Assembly: GCF_001411555.2 (NCBI RefSeq)
Contig: NC_049902.1
Location: 9,741,985 to 9,805,984, forward strand
Source of the DNA: Juglans regia
Taxonomy: Eukaryota > Streptophyta > Magnoliopsida > Fagales > Juglandaceae
Length of the DNA stretch: 64,000 bases
Direction of reading: 5' to 3'
In this document: one piece after another, positions 25,400-37,544 of the stretch
Layout of the letters: each line of letters starts with the position of its first letter
How positions within the stretch are numbered: the stretch's first letter is position 1
The notes under the pieces: generated by a model
The model's database searches: none
The model's input: the letters and a program-made list of their open reading frames with translations, nothing else
What the model was told of the DNA's origin: nothing
Position numbers and translations under genes: made by a program

Positions 25400-27880
25400 T
25401 AGAAGTAAGCCAAAGCAAGGGCGTGGGGGAAGAAGTGGGGCTGAGTTGGCCATAAAGATTTATTCTTTGGCAGGCAAACTTTGTCATACAGTCACTTTGC
25501 TCAGAGATGTATAACTGAAGTAATACAGAAAAAGGATGAAAAAGGGTCTAAGAGAAGGTGTATTTTAAAGGGAAGTTGGTCACCGACTTATGTAGTATGT
25601 TTGCATTATTATTTTTGCATGCAGTTGGCATATATGCTTGCTTTGGTATTGGAACAAATGAAAGTGAGGTGGGTTTTCTTCCCTTTTGTTTTGCTTGCTT
25701 TCTACTCAAAGCTGCTCTCTCTTTCTCCTCAAGGACCAAAATCAAGATCCTTGTCGTATATATAGCTCTAATGGCTAGCTCTATATACATTTTTTATTCT
25801 AACTGCATGTGTATATCAATCATTATTGTTATTTTAATTAGATGCTGACTAAGCAATTCCTTTGTGAAAGTTTTACCCTGTATGTTGCATGTGGACCAGC
25901 ACCTATATATAGATTCTAAAGGAAATTTAAATACGTTTTTGGAGAAGTCATTAACTATATATATTCTGAGTTTCCTCTCTCAATTTTCGACTTACCCAGT
26001 GAATCCATTAGCTAAAACATAAGCCCATTTTGCCGAAATTGATAGTTTAGAGGTGATTAGAGATTGAGTGATGGTTTAATAAAAATGTATGAATTCTCTC
26101 CAACTTAGATGAGTTAAATAAGAGATGAGGGACACATATTGCATAAGAGAAATTCTATTTACAGTTCTAAGTGGGTGTGCAATCCTATTGATGAATGGAG
26201 GTAAAAAGGAAAAAATTCATCATTTTAAAAATGATATTTTTATAATTTTAATTCTTTTTAAATATAACTGTATGAGCTTGTATGAGCAGTCCTCATTTAG
26301 AGACTGTACGTAGACTAACTCATTTCATAATAAGGCATATTTCCTTCATCCGAGGGGTGCAATTTTAACTTCCAACTAGAATTGGACCCAATCTGTGTCC
26401 ATGATTCAAATATCAATCCATTTTGTATGAACCATACAAGTTAAATCAAATACATATTGACTTCATATTAGAATTATAATGTCATTTTCCAATGTAATAT
26501 GCCCAGAAAACATCCCCAGCTCTTTGAATACATTACAACATATCTGTGAGTGTTGGAATTACATTCATTATTATTTTTATTTATTGATGGAATCTAACGA
26601 CTTTGAAAGTTGGCCTTACTCAACAAGCACCTTTCTTTACAAGCACCTTTCTCAGTAAGGTTGCTTGTTTCCTCTCGCTGAAGATTCTATGTACAAAAGA
26701 GACAATCTTACAATAATATACTATGTGAGAGAGCTTTTATTGGAGTTTTTTCAAATCAAAGAGAGAAGTTCTCGACAAAGTAGTCTCTCTCCAGCCTCGA
26801 CCCACACCATTTGAACCCCTCTCATGTCCATCTTCAGGTCGGGGTGGAGGGAGGAATCTCTATGGATGCATGGAGTGACCATACGACAACAGTACTGTTC
26901 ATCCTGTTGTATTATCATCTTAATTATCCATCGTGATGGTTTACCATGGGTTGTGTCGCTTTGGGATGAATGGAGGTACATCTTTGTTCGGGGTAATTAA
27001 AAAGAATCGTGTCCCTTGAGAACCGGTGCCATTACCTCTATAAAATAGGGCTATTGTGCACCTATTCCAAACACTTTTTATCCTTATGTTTTGCACCAAC
27101 CCATGAGACCAGATACTCTAAAGGGAAAATTCATCATAAATCAATCTTTTATTAATCTTCCTTCAGTGATATCAAGACCCTGGCCATGTCAAACAAGGGA
27201 TTATTTTTGCGCATAGAGAAGACCATCAATAAATAAATGCCTAGTTTGACAACTACACTTACATATTACAACTATTTAAGGAGAGTTTTGAATCCTACAT
27301 ATAAGTTCTTTCTAATCACTATGGGAGGATTCAAACATGTAAAGAATTTTCAAAATCTTGTAACCCAATTGGGAGGGGTATTTCCCACCCAGCCCATGAT
27401 AGTTGGGCTTGGGCAAAATAGTGAGGCCCTTTAAAGTCACGGTGTCCCATAATATTTATATATATATTTATATAATAAAATATATAAGTGTGAGGCGCTG
27501 TAGGGCCCTGCCTGCACCCCCGTTCTACTGGGCCCCCAAAAGAGTCTTGTTACAACCCATTCTGCTTAGGCATGCCAACTCATTAAGGAAATGAGATGTA
27601 GACTCCATCTATGACCCACCCAACAATCCACGGTCTGTAGCTAACATAGAAGGCCAAGCCTCAAGTTGAATCGCTCATCAAGCTACTTAGTAAGCCAACC
27701 TGCGTGCAAATATCCAATTCATTGTACCAGTTCTGAATCTGAACTGCCTGACCCATTTTTCTTACTCGATTTGATTGCCTTTTATTGTTCTAAGATATTG
27801 CAACCTAATTTAGTTTGTTCAAAAGTTGTTGCAACTCTGGTTTAGTATTGAATCTTAATAAAACATATATGGCACAAAAT
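25400..27880. other. Intergenic region, no gene recognised
   Basis: Several ORFs of 60-96 codons occur on both strands, but none shows a domain, signal peptide or consistent codon use. A TATAAAATAGG motif at about 27040 followed by U5-like sequence could mark an old LTR; no partner was found. Confidence 0.35.
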
Positions 27881-27889
27881 TGCATGTTG

Positions 27890-29150
27890 TCGGAAGGTGA
27901 TTGAAGGAGAATCTTCAAAAGCAGTTTGTGGCACCATTCAGACAAGAGTTTTGATCTTTCATTGTATGAACAATAATATTACGACTCTCTTTGAACATCA
28001 TGATACTGCTAAGGGAGTCATGGATGCCCTTGAATGCAAGTATAGAATAAGGTTTGGTATTTAAATATAATTGGTGCTGGATAAGTATAATAGAACTTGC
28101 ATGGGAGAGAATGATAGCATGGCAACCATGTTCAACGAATAGAGGTTATTGCAAAAGAATTACTTGATGCTGATCATCCTCTCACTGATAAGATGCGAGT
28201 TATTTACCATGCTTAATACTCTTCCTTTGTCACGATAACACATTGATACTTCCTTGACACAGTGGGTATGAAATGTTCCTAACTTCTCTTCATGTGTTGT
28301 TGGTACCAGAAGAAGAAATAATGCATAGGAGAAAGAGATAAATTTGATCATTTAGTCTTCTACAATGCATAAACAGTTCAAGAAAAAGAGTTGACAAAAG
28401 ATAAATGATAACAAATAATTTGAAAATTAATACAAGTGTTGGAAGGAATGAAATTACAAATCATAATGTCCAAACAAAGAAAAATCTAAGGAAAGCAAGG
28501 AAATTGTGATTACCATGTCAAAACTCAAAAGTAATTACGTGGAACCATTATTAGATACTTGGTGGATTGACTCTGGTGAAACAAGACGTATTGTTCGGAG
28601 TAAAGAATTATTTATTGAATTCGATGAGAAAAAAATAGGTAAATATAGAAGTTATATTGGCAATAATACATATTGTGAAGTGTTGGGGGAAAGATACTTA
28701 TAAATTTTATGTAAATGAATATGTTATTATATTAAGTAATATACTGTATGTGCTTAGTATTTATAGAAATTTAATATTAGTTCCTATGTTAGATCAAAAG
28801 GATTACATAGTACTTGAGTTTAAGTTTAAAATAACTATTATATGTAAGGGTGATGTATTAGTGAAAAGTGTGAAAAACTATAATATATACTCCTTAAGTA
28901 TTGATATTAACAATAAAATATTTATTTTTGATTATTTAAATGTGTTCACTAATTATACATATTGCATCTAATATAGGGTCACATGAATAAAAATTGTATG
29001 ATTAGAATGCTTAAAAATGGAATAATACCGTAAGTAAGTTTGAATGACTTTGGCATACGTGAACCGTATGTTAAAAGTAAATTAAATAGTCAATCATTTT
29101 CTAGAATTTGGAACTAATCAGATTTACTAGAAGTAGTTGATTATGATCGA
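27890..29150 (+). mobile_element. Ty1/copia retrotransposon relic (gag to pre-integrase)
   Basis: The order is gag, then protease, then GAG-pre-integrase. Gag remnants (27990-28280) include VMDALECKYRI and CMGENDSMATMFNE with stops. A protease region at 28530-28700 contains the active-site motif TWWIDSGET followed by FDEKKIGKYRSYIGNNTYCE. A frame change then gives NILYVLSIYRNLILVPML and DINNKIF (28700-28960). Remnants of MIRMLKNGIIP follow near 29010, and homology fades by about 29150. RT and RNase H are missing, and no LTRs were identified. Confidence 0.75.
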
Positions 29151-29283
29151 TATTTTTTGACTCTTTAAAACAAAGACACACAGAGAAATGTGATACTTTA
29201 TACAATAGTATCTATAAAAAATCATAGAATTAGTTTTTAAAATTAAAAAAATTATAACCAAATAAAAACATAAACCGTAAACA

Positions 29284-30560
29284 TAATGCAAAGGGGTTTT
29301 TTTCTCCCTATCGGCCCTTAAAGTAAGCCACGAGGGATCACTGGGGAAGTAAGTCAGAGATCTTGACCAAGCCCAATCGAAGCCAACAACACTCCTCAAA
29401 GGAGTCAGTGGACATTTGTAGAGTACTCGGCCCACGAGTAAAACCCACCTCTGAAGCAATCCACACACAAAGAAAGTGGACGGTAGGGACATATGAGACT
29501 CGTCACCCTGACAACATTCCAATGATACCTTACCCTTTGGAACTTGCATAGACAGGTAGACGAGAAATATGAAAAATCCTCGATTTCCAGACAATAGGCA
29601 TGGAGAGGCTTAAGAGCATCCTCAGCTAAACTTTAGCCAATATGTGCCAAAAAACCACTACATTGGATTGTGTATCTCTATAAAATTTTAAACTTCTACT
29701 ACAGTGATTCTCCAAATTTGTAGGTGAACAGTAGGTTAGCTAAACATTAAAAAATTCAATTCTCACTTCTCTCACAAAATATGTAGGTATTTTTTGTAAT
29801 TAAGAAATTTAGTTTAATTTATTATTATTAAATATAAAATGTGATAAAAATAAATTAATTAGTTAATATTAATTAGAATATTAATTATTAAGTTAATTAT
29901 AATGATAAGTTAATGATAATATAATTATTATTAATATTTAATATTTAATAAATGTGATAAATATTAATATTAATTTAATTAGAATATAATTATTATTAAT
30001 ATTAAATTGATAGAATTATAAAATGTGATACAAATAAATTAAATAAAGAAATTATTAAATTAATAATATTTTATTATTATATAGAGAGTAAATGATTAAT
30101 TCAATGTGGAGATTGAATTTAAATAGGATAAACAAATGTAAAAAAGTGTGATATTGACTAAATTTTGAAGATGAATTTAGCTAAGCCAATGAAGATGCTC
30201 TAACAAGGAACGCCCATAGGATAAAGTAAGTTAAAAAGTCATGCCGTATTAATGGCACCATTACCCAGATTCCACGCCCTATTAATGACACTGCCCCAGA
30301 AGCTACGCTGCATTAAAGGATTATGACAAATGAATAGTGGATATGACATAAGTTCCTCATAGTCAGGGACGGGCTGTCCCCCACCTGAAACCTAGTATAA
30401 AAGTCTATCTTCAGGTATGAAGAACTCTCTCTGATCCCTCTAAGTTCACCCACAAACTACTAAGGAGATATATTAACTTTGGCATAAGAGACTCTTCGAC
30501 CACTACCGATACCCCCATTCTTGTTTGCTTAAGTGTGTAGATCAAAACTCGAAGACTCGA
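29284..30560 (+). mobile_element. Probable solo LTR (Tat-like gypsy), split by a MITE
   Basis: The sequence flanking the MITE reads as a plant LTR. There is a GC-richer U3 (GGCCCTTAAAGTAAGCC near 29312). A TATA-like TATAAAAGTC lies near 30397 with a pyrimidine-rich leader CTCTCTGATCCCTCTAAG. A U5-like GGCATAAGAGACTCTTCG near 30481 resembles the GACTTAAGCATCAGAGTC motif of the Tat LTR at 56.8 kb. No internal region or primer site follows. The outer ends and target duplication were not resolved. Confidence 0.45.
29614..30200. mobile_element. PIF/Harbinger-like MITE, 587 bp, TAA target duplication
   Basis: The left end is GAGCATCCTCAGCTAAAC; the reverse complement of the right end is GAGCATCTTCATTGGCTTAG. 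TAA lies on both sides (29611-29613 and 30201-30203). The interior is AT-rich, rich in TTAAT/ATTAA, and non-coding. It sits inside the LTR-like segment. Confidence 0.75.
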
Positions 30561-30599
30561 TTTATTGGAACCTGTCTCAAAGATGTGCGAAATACAACA

Positions 30600-31380
30600 T
30601 TAACACATAAATTAAAGCAAACAAAATTTATAAAACCTTGAATTAAAAAAAAAAATAAGAAGAAGAGAAGGAAGCAATCTCAAAAGCAAACTAACAAACT
30701 GGCTTGCAGGGTGGAAAATGTTTCCTCTACCTCCAAAGGGTGGTCATGAGCCACTTTGCACGGACGACCCTCCCTCCGTATGTGGGTGGATGACCCTCCA
30801 AGTGGTTATGTTTTTGTTTATTAATTTGTATTTTTTAGAGTTTATTTTGATTTTATTCTATAAAAGTTTTTTTATTGTTAAAAGGATATTTTTAAATAAT
30901 TATGAGATTTTCAAATATGTTTTTATGCTGTTATTATAATTGTTTAATAGATTAGCTGATATGTGTAAATTTTTAATTGATTGACGTGTATTATATGTGC
31001 CCAGTAACGAATTGTGCATTAAAAAAGTCAACAGATTTAATTGTTGACCTCTTTGTTAAGAAAAATACTATTTTGCCCATTTTATTTGTTCCCTCATTTT
31101 GATATCTTATATATTTTAATTTTTTTTTACTTAATAATTAAAAAAGTGACTACTAATATGTTGATATATTTTTTTTATTTTTTAAAAATATTTTAAAATA
31201 ATAAAAAATATAAATAAAAAAATAATAATTTTTTTTTAAACTAGTGGCAAGGTTGAGTGGTGCACTTTAAGCCACAGGTGGAAGCCTGCCACATCAATTT
31301 TAAAAGATTATTATTATTTTGAATCATTTGATTAATATAATGGGTAACATAATAAGTGACTTACAAATTTTATAAAAGAC
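30600..31380. other. AT-rich spacer, no gene recognised
   Basis: The segment 31090-31225 resembles the AT-rich interior of the fold-back MITE at 21.3-21.9 kb, but no matching ends were found. Confidence 0.35.
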
Positions 31381-31384
31381 CTGC

Positions 31385-32015
31385 GCCATACTGAGGGTTG
31401 TAAAAAAAATAATCAAAAAGTTGGTTGAACTGGACCGGACTAAATCGATAGATTCGATTCGGTTTATAACTGGTTTGGTGCGGTACTTTTTCTAAACCGG
31501 TGTGATACCGGTTTTTATATTTTGAAAATTAATTTAAATTGAACTGGATTGATATTTATATTTATATTTTTTTTATATTGTATATATATTTTATATTATA
31601 TTATATGTATTATATACTAGATTACTAATTAATATAACTTGAAGTTCTAATCTTATTATTTAATTTATTAATCTTATAACATAAAATTAATATAATATTT
31701 TATATAAGTTAGACAATACTTATAGTATACTAGTATAATTAAATATTAATGAATTAATAATTGTTAATAATAAATACTAAATTCTAATAATTAAGTTTAG
31801 TATTGAAAAAAACTTATATAGCATCACGCATGTAAATGGTAAACCGAAAAACTAAACCAAACCGAATTGAAATTGGAAAAATAAAAAATTTCGATTTCGG
31901 TAATGAATCAGTTCGTATCGATTCTTAAATTTTTAAAATCGGTATATATCAGTTCAATTTTAAAATTTATTCAAAATTAAAAAAAATCAGATCGGTTACA
32001 CTCTTATTTTCGTAT
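31385..32015. repeat. Candidate non-autonomous hAT-like element rich in AACCGG motifs
   Basis: GAGGGTTGTAA near 31392 and the reverse complement of the far end, AAGAGTGTAACC near 32007, could be short inverted ends. Between them are AACCGG, ACCGGT and AAACCGAA motifs near both ends and an AT-rich middle. No 8-bp target duplication was found. Confidence 0.35.
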
Positions 32016-32236
32016 AAAATTTGTATTAGGATAATGCTATGGTGCAAAATGTATACTTCAAATATGCACGCTAGTGTAAATGAAGTTTTATTTATTTATT
32101 AATATTACTTAGTTAACAGAAAAAAAAAAATATATATATATATGAGTTAAATTAAAAGAAAAAACTGTAATATGTAAAGAGAAGCGTACCTGTTGAAATA
32201 GAAAACTCAAAGCGAGCGTCTGCCTCGCAAATTGCA

Positions 32237-32251
32237 ATGGTTAGGGTTTAA
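32237..32251 (+). promoter_or_regulatory. Possible upstream ORF in the leader of the PPR gene
   Basis: ATGGTTAGGGTTTAA encodes four codons and stops 106 bp before the main ATG. It matters only if transcription starts upstream of 32237, which I cannot tell. Confidence 0.3.
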
Positions 32252-32357
32252 GCTCCTGTCTTCGAGACAAAACTTTGCAAGAATCCGGTAAGTTTCCAAT
32301 CTCTAAAGCCTCATATTTACATTCCTAAAACTCTAATTCTCTTCCATCAAATCATCA

Positions 32358-34877
32358 ATGATTCGCTGTAGGAAAGTGTCCCCTAGAATTCTCCATTCAC
32401 TTACCAAAAACCCTAGTTCTATCTGCGTATCTTCATTTGATTCTTTCTATTCAAAGAGCCCTAATTTATCCACAACTAAACCGGATGGCTGTTTCAAAAG
32501 TTTCAGATTTTTTAGCTCTGCAATGGGTTTCTATTTAACTCCCTGCGAACTTTCTGTGCCAAAAGACCCTAGCTTTGCCAGGAGCCCTGTTATTAACGCT
32601 AAATTTAGAAGAAATTACAGCTCTGGGAGAAACGGTGATGGTGGTGCTGGTGAGTGGACTGAGGAGATAGAGTACTTAGATGAATCGGGGAGTGTTATTT
32701 ACAGTGGTAAAGGTATACGATCAGTTGAACCAGGACTTGATGACCACGTGATGGTGGGTGGGCTAAAGAAGCCATTTTTGAATGCCTCAGCCGTAGCCAA
32801 GATTGTTGAGGTTGTGAAGAGGTGGAAATGGGGACCAGAGTTAGAGACCCAACTGGACAAACTGCAATTTGTACCAAATATGACTCACATTATTCAAGCT
32901 TTGAAGCTTACTAAGGATAGCGACACATCTTTGAGTTTGTTTCAATGGGCTAAGAGGCAGTCGTGGTATTCACCCAGTGAGGATTGTTATGTGATGCTGT
33001 TTGATGAGTTAAATCGAAATAGGGATTTTGATGGGATCCAATCATTGTTTGATGAAATGGTCCGTGATTCCACTAATAATGGTATTTGCTCCTTTAGTGC
33101 ATACAACCATGTAATTCAGTATTTGGCTAAAGCTGAGAAATTGGAGGTGTCATTTTATTGTTTTAAGAAGATTCAGGATTCAGGTTGTAAAATTGACACC
33201 CTGACATATAACTCTCTTATTACACTCTTTTTGAATAAGGGTTTGCCTTACAAGGCATTTGAGATATATGGAAGCATGGAAGCGGTGGGATGTTTGTTAG
33301 ATATGTCAACCTATGGGTTGATGATACCTAGCTTGGCAAAATCGGGCCGTCTTGATGCCGCTTTCAAGCTATTCCAAGAGATGAAAGAGAGGAACTTTCG
33401 ACCGGACTTTAACATCTTCTCATCACTTGTTGATTCAATGGGGAAAGCAGGGAGATTGGACACATCAATGAAGGTGTACATGGAAATGCAGGGTTATGGG
33501 CTCAGGCCATCTGCTACTATGTATGTTTCTTTGATCGAGTCATATGCAAAGGCTGGGAAGTTAGATACTGCTTTTAGGCTTTGGGATGAGATGAAGAAAG
33601 CAGGCTTCAGGCCTAACTTTGGGTTGTACACAATGATTGTTGAGTCGCATGCCAAATCAGGGAAGCTTGATATTGCAATGTCTGCATTTACAGATATGGA
33701 GAAGGCTGGATTTTTACCTACCCCATCTACATATTCTTGCCTCTTGGAAATGCATGCTGCCACTGGACAAGTAGATTCTGCCATGAAGCTGTATAACTCA
33801 ATGATGAATGCTGGTCTGAGACCAGGTCTAAGTACTTACACCGCCCTTTTGACTCTCCTGGCTAACAAGAAGCTAGTTGATGTGGCTGCCAAAGTTTTAC
33901 TTGAAATGAAGGCCATGGGATTTTCTGTTGATGTGAATGCTAGTGATGTTTTGATGGTGTATATCAAGGATGGTTCTGTTGATCTTGCTTTGAGGTGGCT
34001 ACGCTTCATGGGTTCATCGGGTATCAGAACAAATAATTTTATCATTAGACAGTTGTTTGAGTCATGTATGAAGAATGGGTTGTACGAGTCAGCCAAGCCT
34101 CTCCTTGAAACATATGTGAATTCTGCTGCAAAGGTGGATCTTATACTATACACATCCATTTTAGCTCATCTTGTGAGATGCCAGGAAGAGGAAAATGAGA
34201 AGCATTTGATGTCTATCCTTAGTGCTACAAAACATAAGGCACACGGTTTCATGTGTGGGCTCTTCACAGGCCCTGAACAGAGGAAACAACCAGTTTTAAC
34301 TTTTGTGAGGGAATTCTTTCAGGGCATTGATTATGAGTTGGAAGAGGGAGCTGCGAGGTTCTATGTCAATGTTCTTCTTAACTACCTTGTTCTTATGGGT
34401 CAAATAAACCGTGCCCGATGTGTTTGGAAAGTTGCCTACGAGAATAAGCTTTTCCCTAAGGCAATTGTCTTTGATCAGCATATTGCTTGGTCTCTTGATG
34501 TTAGAAACTTGTCAGTGGGAGCTGCTCTTATTGCAGTTGTGCACACTCTCCACAGATTCAGAAAGCGAATGCTGTATTATGGTGTTGTGCCAAGACGCAT
34601 TAAATTGGTTACAGGACCTACCTTGAAGATTGTGGTCGCACAGATGTTGAGCTCAGTAGAATCTCCTTTTGAGGTTAGTAAGGTGGTTCTAAGGGCCCCT
34701 GGAGATTCGGTCATGGAGTGGTTTAAGAAGCCAATTGTTCAACAGTTTCTCCTAAATGACATTCCTTCAAGGTCTGATATCCTCATGCATAAGCTGAACA
34801 CACTTTTTCCCAGTTCTGCACCCGAAATTAGATCTCTGTTACCTCCCAAACCTCTCATTTCAGGGAGGGCAATGTAA
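32358..34877 (+). CDS. EMB2217: PPR-SMR protein, EMB2217/At1g79490-like, 839 aa, intronless
   Basis: PPR-SMR proteins are organelle RNA-binding factors for transcript processing or translation; the Arabidopsis counterpart is embryo-essential and annotated as mitochondrial. The start MIRCRKVSPRILHSLTKNPS is rich in Arg, Ser and Leu and poor in acids, fitting a targeting peptide. From about residue 205 to 640 lie about 11-12 P-type PPR motifs of 35 residues, most ending in patterns like AGFRP or YGLRP, which would stack into a superhelix reading single-stranded RNA. Around 705-800 is an SMR-like domain (SLDVRNLSVGAALIAVV, then VPRRIKLVTGP). The protein ends with a conserved-looking tail LLPPKPL. 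The frame is intact and no intron is needed. Length matches the Arabidopsis protein (about 836 aa, from memory). No neighbour is functionally related. Confidence 0.92.
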   Translation: MIRCRKVSPRILHSLTKNPSSICVSSFDSFYSKSPNLSTTKPDGCFKSFRFFSSAMGFYLTPCELSVPKDPSFARSPVINAKFRRNYSSGRNGDGGAGEWTEEIEYLDESGSVIYSGKGIRSVEPGLDDHVMVGGLKKPFLNASAVAKIVEVVKRWKWGPELETQLDKLQFVPNMTHIIQALKLTKDSDTSLSLFQWAKRQSWYSPSEDCYVMLFDELNRNRDFDGIQSLFDEMVRDSTNNGICSFSAYNHVIQYLAKAEKLEVSFYCFKKIQDSGCKIDTLTYNSLITLFLNKGLPYKAFEIYGSMEAVGCLLDMSTYGLMIPSLAKSGRLDAAFKLFQEMKERNFRPDFNIFSSLVDSMGKAGRLDTSMKVYMEMQGYGLRPSATMYVSLIESYAKAGKLDTAFRLWDEMKKAGFRPNFGLYTMIVESHAKSGKLDIAMSAFTDMEKAGFLPTPSTYSCLLEMHAATGQVDSAMKLYNSMMNAGLRPGLSTYTALLTLLANKKLVDVAAKVLLEMKAMGFSVDVNASDVLMVYIKDGSVDLALRWLRFMGSSGIRTNNFIIRQLFESCMKNGLYESAKPLLETYVNSAAKVDLILYTSILAHLVRCQEEENEKHLMSILSATKHKAHGFMCGLFTGPEQRKQPVLTFVREFFQGIDYELEEGAARFYVNVLLNYLVLMGQINRARCVWKVAYENKLFPKAIVFDQHIAWSLDVRNLSVGAALIAVVHTLHRFRKRMLYYGVVPRRIKLVTGPTLKIVVAQMLSSVESPFEVSKVVLRAPGDSVMEWFKKPIVQQFLLNDIPSRSDILMHKLNTLFPSSAPEIRSLLPPKPLISGRAM

Positions 34878-35585
34878 CTATATCCGTGATCACTTACAGG
34901 CTCTGTGTTTGTGAATTGGAACTGTAAGTTATATTTTTGGTGGTGTTCTTGCTGTAATTCTCAAATTTCACATTAACAAGCATTTGTACATGTCAACAAA
35001 GAAGGCGAGTATTGGCAAATAAGAAAATGAATAAAGAAAGAAATAATTTAAAACTAGAAATTCAAAGCATTGTCTATGTCATGATTCATAATGGTTTACA
35101 CATTGAGCTTCATCTTATAAATTTAAGTTACTTCAAAATCTTACATTTAACTAATATCATTAAACCAAGAAAAAAGGAAATATGCCAGCAAACTTGCTAT
35201 AAGAAGTACTCGACCATTATTATGAACCTTATTTTATGTCAGTTTTGCCAAATTCTCTTTGAAAAATCAAAATTCCATTATTGAAAATCCCTTTGCAAGC
35301 AGAATCTTAGGCATTGAACAGCCTCTGGCGTGGACTTTGCAATAACAAGAACAAGAATGATAAAAAAAAAAAACACCATACCTCATGCACTATAGATTTT
35401 CAGATGGGATATAGCCTCACATAGTTCCTTTTTAACTTCCAGATCCTAAAGTACGATAGGGCTTAAAATAAGGTAGAAGACGACTACACCTGTTCAGTGT
35501 CCAATGTGCATCAACTAAATCAAAATAATCGAAAGAAAATATTATATTTTTTGCCTAGATTCTCCTAAAATCAGAGTACATGCAT
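34878..35585. other. 3' flank of the PPR gene
   Basis: It includes the likely 3' UTR and then AT-rich sequence. A 90-codon ORF at 35012-35284 has no recognisable domain and biased composition. Nothing else is seen. Confidence 0.45.
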
Positions 35586-35589
35586 TGGG

Positions 35590-36420
35590 TCTAGAAAAGT
35601 ATGTAACATGCTATTGTCAAGAGGAGAATCGAATGATGTCCAACCCTCAACCCCTCTTCATTACTCTCATAGAACAGCCTAGGCTAGGCAATATAGAAAG
35701 TCCTTTAGATTATGAGTTTTGTGATATTCTGCAGCACTATTTTCTGAAAGGAAAGGTTCTTGTTATTTAACATTATAATAAAAGAAAAAGTGCATTGCTT
35801 GGACATTATGCCAGGTTCTCAAATTTCTAGACCTACAAATGTTGATTCCTCATAAGTCATACCCTCCACTTGATTCTTTAAGTCGTATAGCTGTCATGCC
35901 TTTGATGAATTGGAAGAGGCAGTTTGGATGGGATAACACAATGGGGTTTCCATCGTCCATATTGGAAGTTTGCCTGGGAAACAACACCTTGAACGGTCAA
36001 AATCAGAGGGAAAGGAGGGAGAGTTGACACCATAAATGGGTTGAATTCCATGTCATATATTCAAAGAACAAAGAAATGAAATTAAAGTTGGCTTATCACA
36101 GATCTAAATCTTAACAAACAAACTAATAAATTAAAAGATAATTTCTTCTGGATTATTTACAAATTATTGTTGCAATGGTGATTTTGGTAAGAAGTGGTAT
36201 TATGGCAATATGTTTATTTCATTTGATAATGCTAGCTGCATTTTTATGCATAAAACACTGAAAAGCGTACCTACAAGGCTCAAAGAGAAGAGAAAGTGAC
36301 AAGTTTGAAAGAAGAGTGTTGATTATTTTTCTTATCATAGAAATGAAAATGTTACTTTTCAATAGGATGGCCAACAAGGATGCAAATGATATAAGTCAAC
36401 AACTTAGGTCTGGATAATGA
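35590..36420 (+). repeat. Long direct duplication, copy 1
   Basis: Landmarks shared in order with 57905-58838: TATGTAACATGCTATT, GGCAATATAGAAAGTC, ATAATAAAAGAAAAAGTGCA, GGAGGCAGTTTGGATGGGAT in variant form, CCTTGAACGGTCA, GAGGGAGAGTTGACA and TTTCAATAGGATGGCC. No conserved reading frame is visible. Confidence 0.8.
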
Positions 36421-36604
36421 GTTGAGACGTGATGAGATGAGATGAAAGTTGAAAAAAATATTGTTAGAATATTATTTTTATTTTGAAATTTGAAAAAGTT
36501 AAATTGTTTATTATATTTTGTACGAGAGTTTGAAAAAATTATAATGATTAGATTAGATAAAAAAAGATGAGTTGAGAGGCTCTCTCAATCCAAACAATCA
36601 AAGC
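36407..36604. mobile_element. Degenerate MITE of the GATGAG/GTTGAG family
   Basis: GGTCTGGATAATGAGTTGAG at the left and GATGAGTTGAGAGGC then AATCCAAACAAT at the right form imperfect inverted ends. TTA precedes the left end; no matching duplication was found on the right. Confidence 0.5.
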
Positions 36605-37150
36605 CAATTTGTCTGCTACTACATACAAGCTCGTAGTAGAAGTGAGAATTTTGCCCCTAATTGAATCTTCACATTATTTTGCTGTCTGGACTTCATGAAA
36701 TCTTATCCTTGCAAATGCATCGTATCCCTAGTGGGATATCCACTTAGGGTTGTGAGGGAGAAAAAGGTTGCCATAATTGCTGTTGACCTAATCTTGGATT
36801 GCGCCTGACAGCAACAAAACCTCAAAAAGATAGATACCACATAAAGGCCAAAAAATCTTTTAGGCAAAACATATAATAAATCTACAATCAGATGCAATAG
36901 TTGCTGTTGATGCGTTTTTCAGTGATGTTTGCAACACTCCCAATCAATCTACAATCAGAGGGAAAGTTTGGAGAAATTCAATGGATGCCTTTGATGATTA
37001 ATTCAGAGAGAGGTCACGTTCTCTTAACCAAATGAAACTTGTATTTGTAGTACATACCTGAGGGTGTTTTTATGAGGATAGAAGTGCTCTACATGGTGTG
37101 GTCCCCTTCAAGAGCACGATTCTACAGTTGATAACGTCCTTCAAGCAATG
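36605..37150. other. Spacer with no recognised gene
   Basis: Nothing beyond short chance ORFs. The part near 37050-37150 may already belong to the gypsy LTR. Confidence 0.35.
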
Positions 37151-37169
37151 TCTAATAGGATTTATCATC

Positions 37170-37544
37170 AAGCAATCTTAGATATACTTTGTCGGTTGGT
37201 ATTCCTTGTTGAGTATGATGTTCCCTCAAGAATCCGTATGGTCTTATCCTTGACTAGTATTGTTCTTGCATGTAGCTCACCCTTTTGTTGCAAACCGTCA
37301 TTTTTCCAGAACTACCAGCCTCTTCAACTCTTTGTTCTCGCCTGATATGGTCAGCCAGTCCTTGCTCGCCAATCATAGGGTGAAAAGTCCTTACCACCTT
37401 GTGCTGGGATGTCTTAGTCAGGCTTTCTACATAGTAATGTTCACCCTACTTTGGACTAGACTTTGCCTAACCAGCTGCCTCATCTTCTATAGTACCTTGC
37501 CCGTGGGAAGGGGTCTTTTAACTTACTTTTGCGCAGTCCTCACA
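37170..37544 (-). repeat. 3' LTR of the gypsy element
   Basis: It shares CTCTTC(A)ACTCTTTGTTCT-like, CCTACTTTGGACTA, ATAGTACCTTGCC and GCAGTCCTCACA landmarks with 43640-44020. The inner boundary is fixed by the polypurine tract; the outer limit near 37170 is approximate. Confidence 0.6.
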
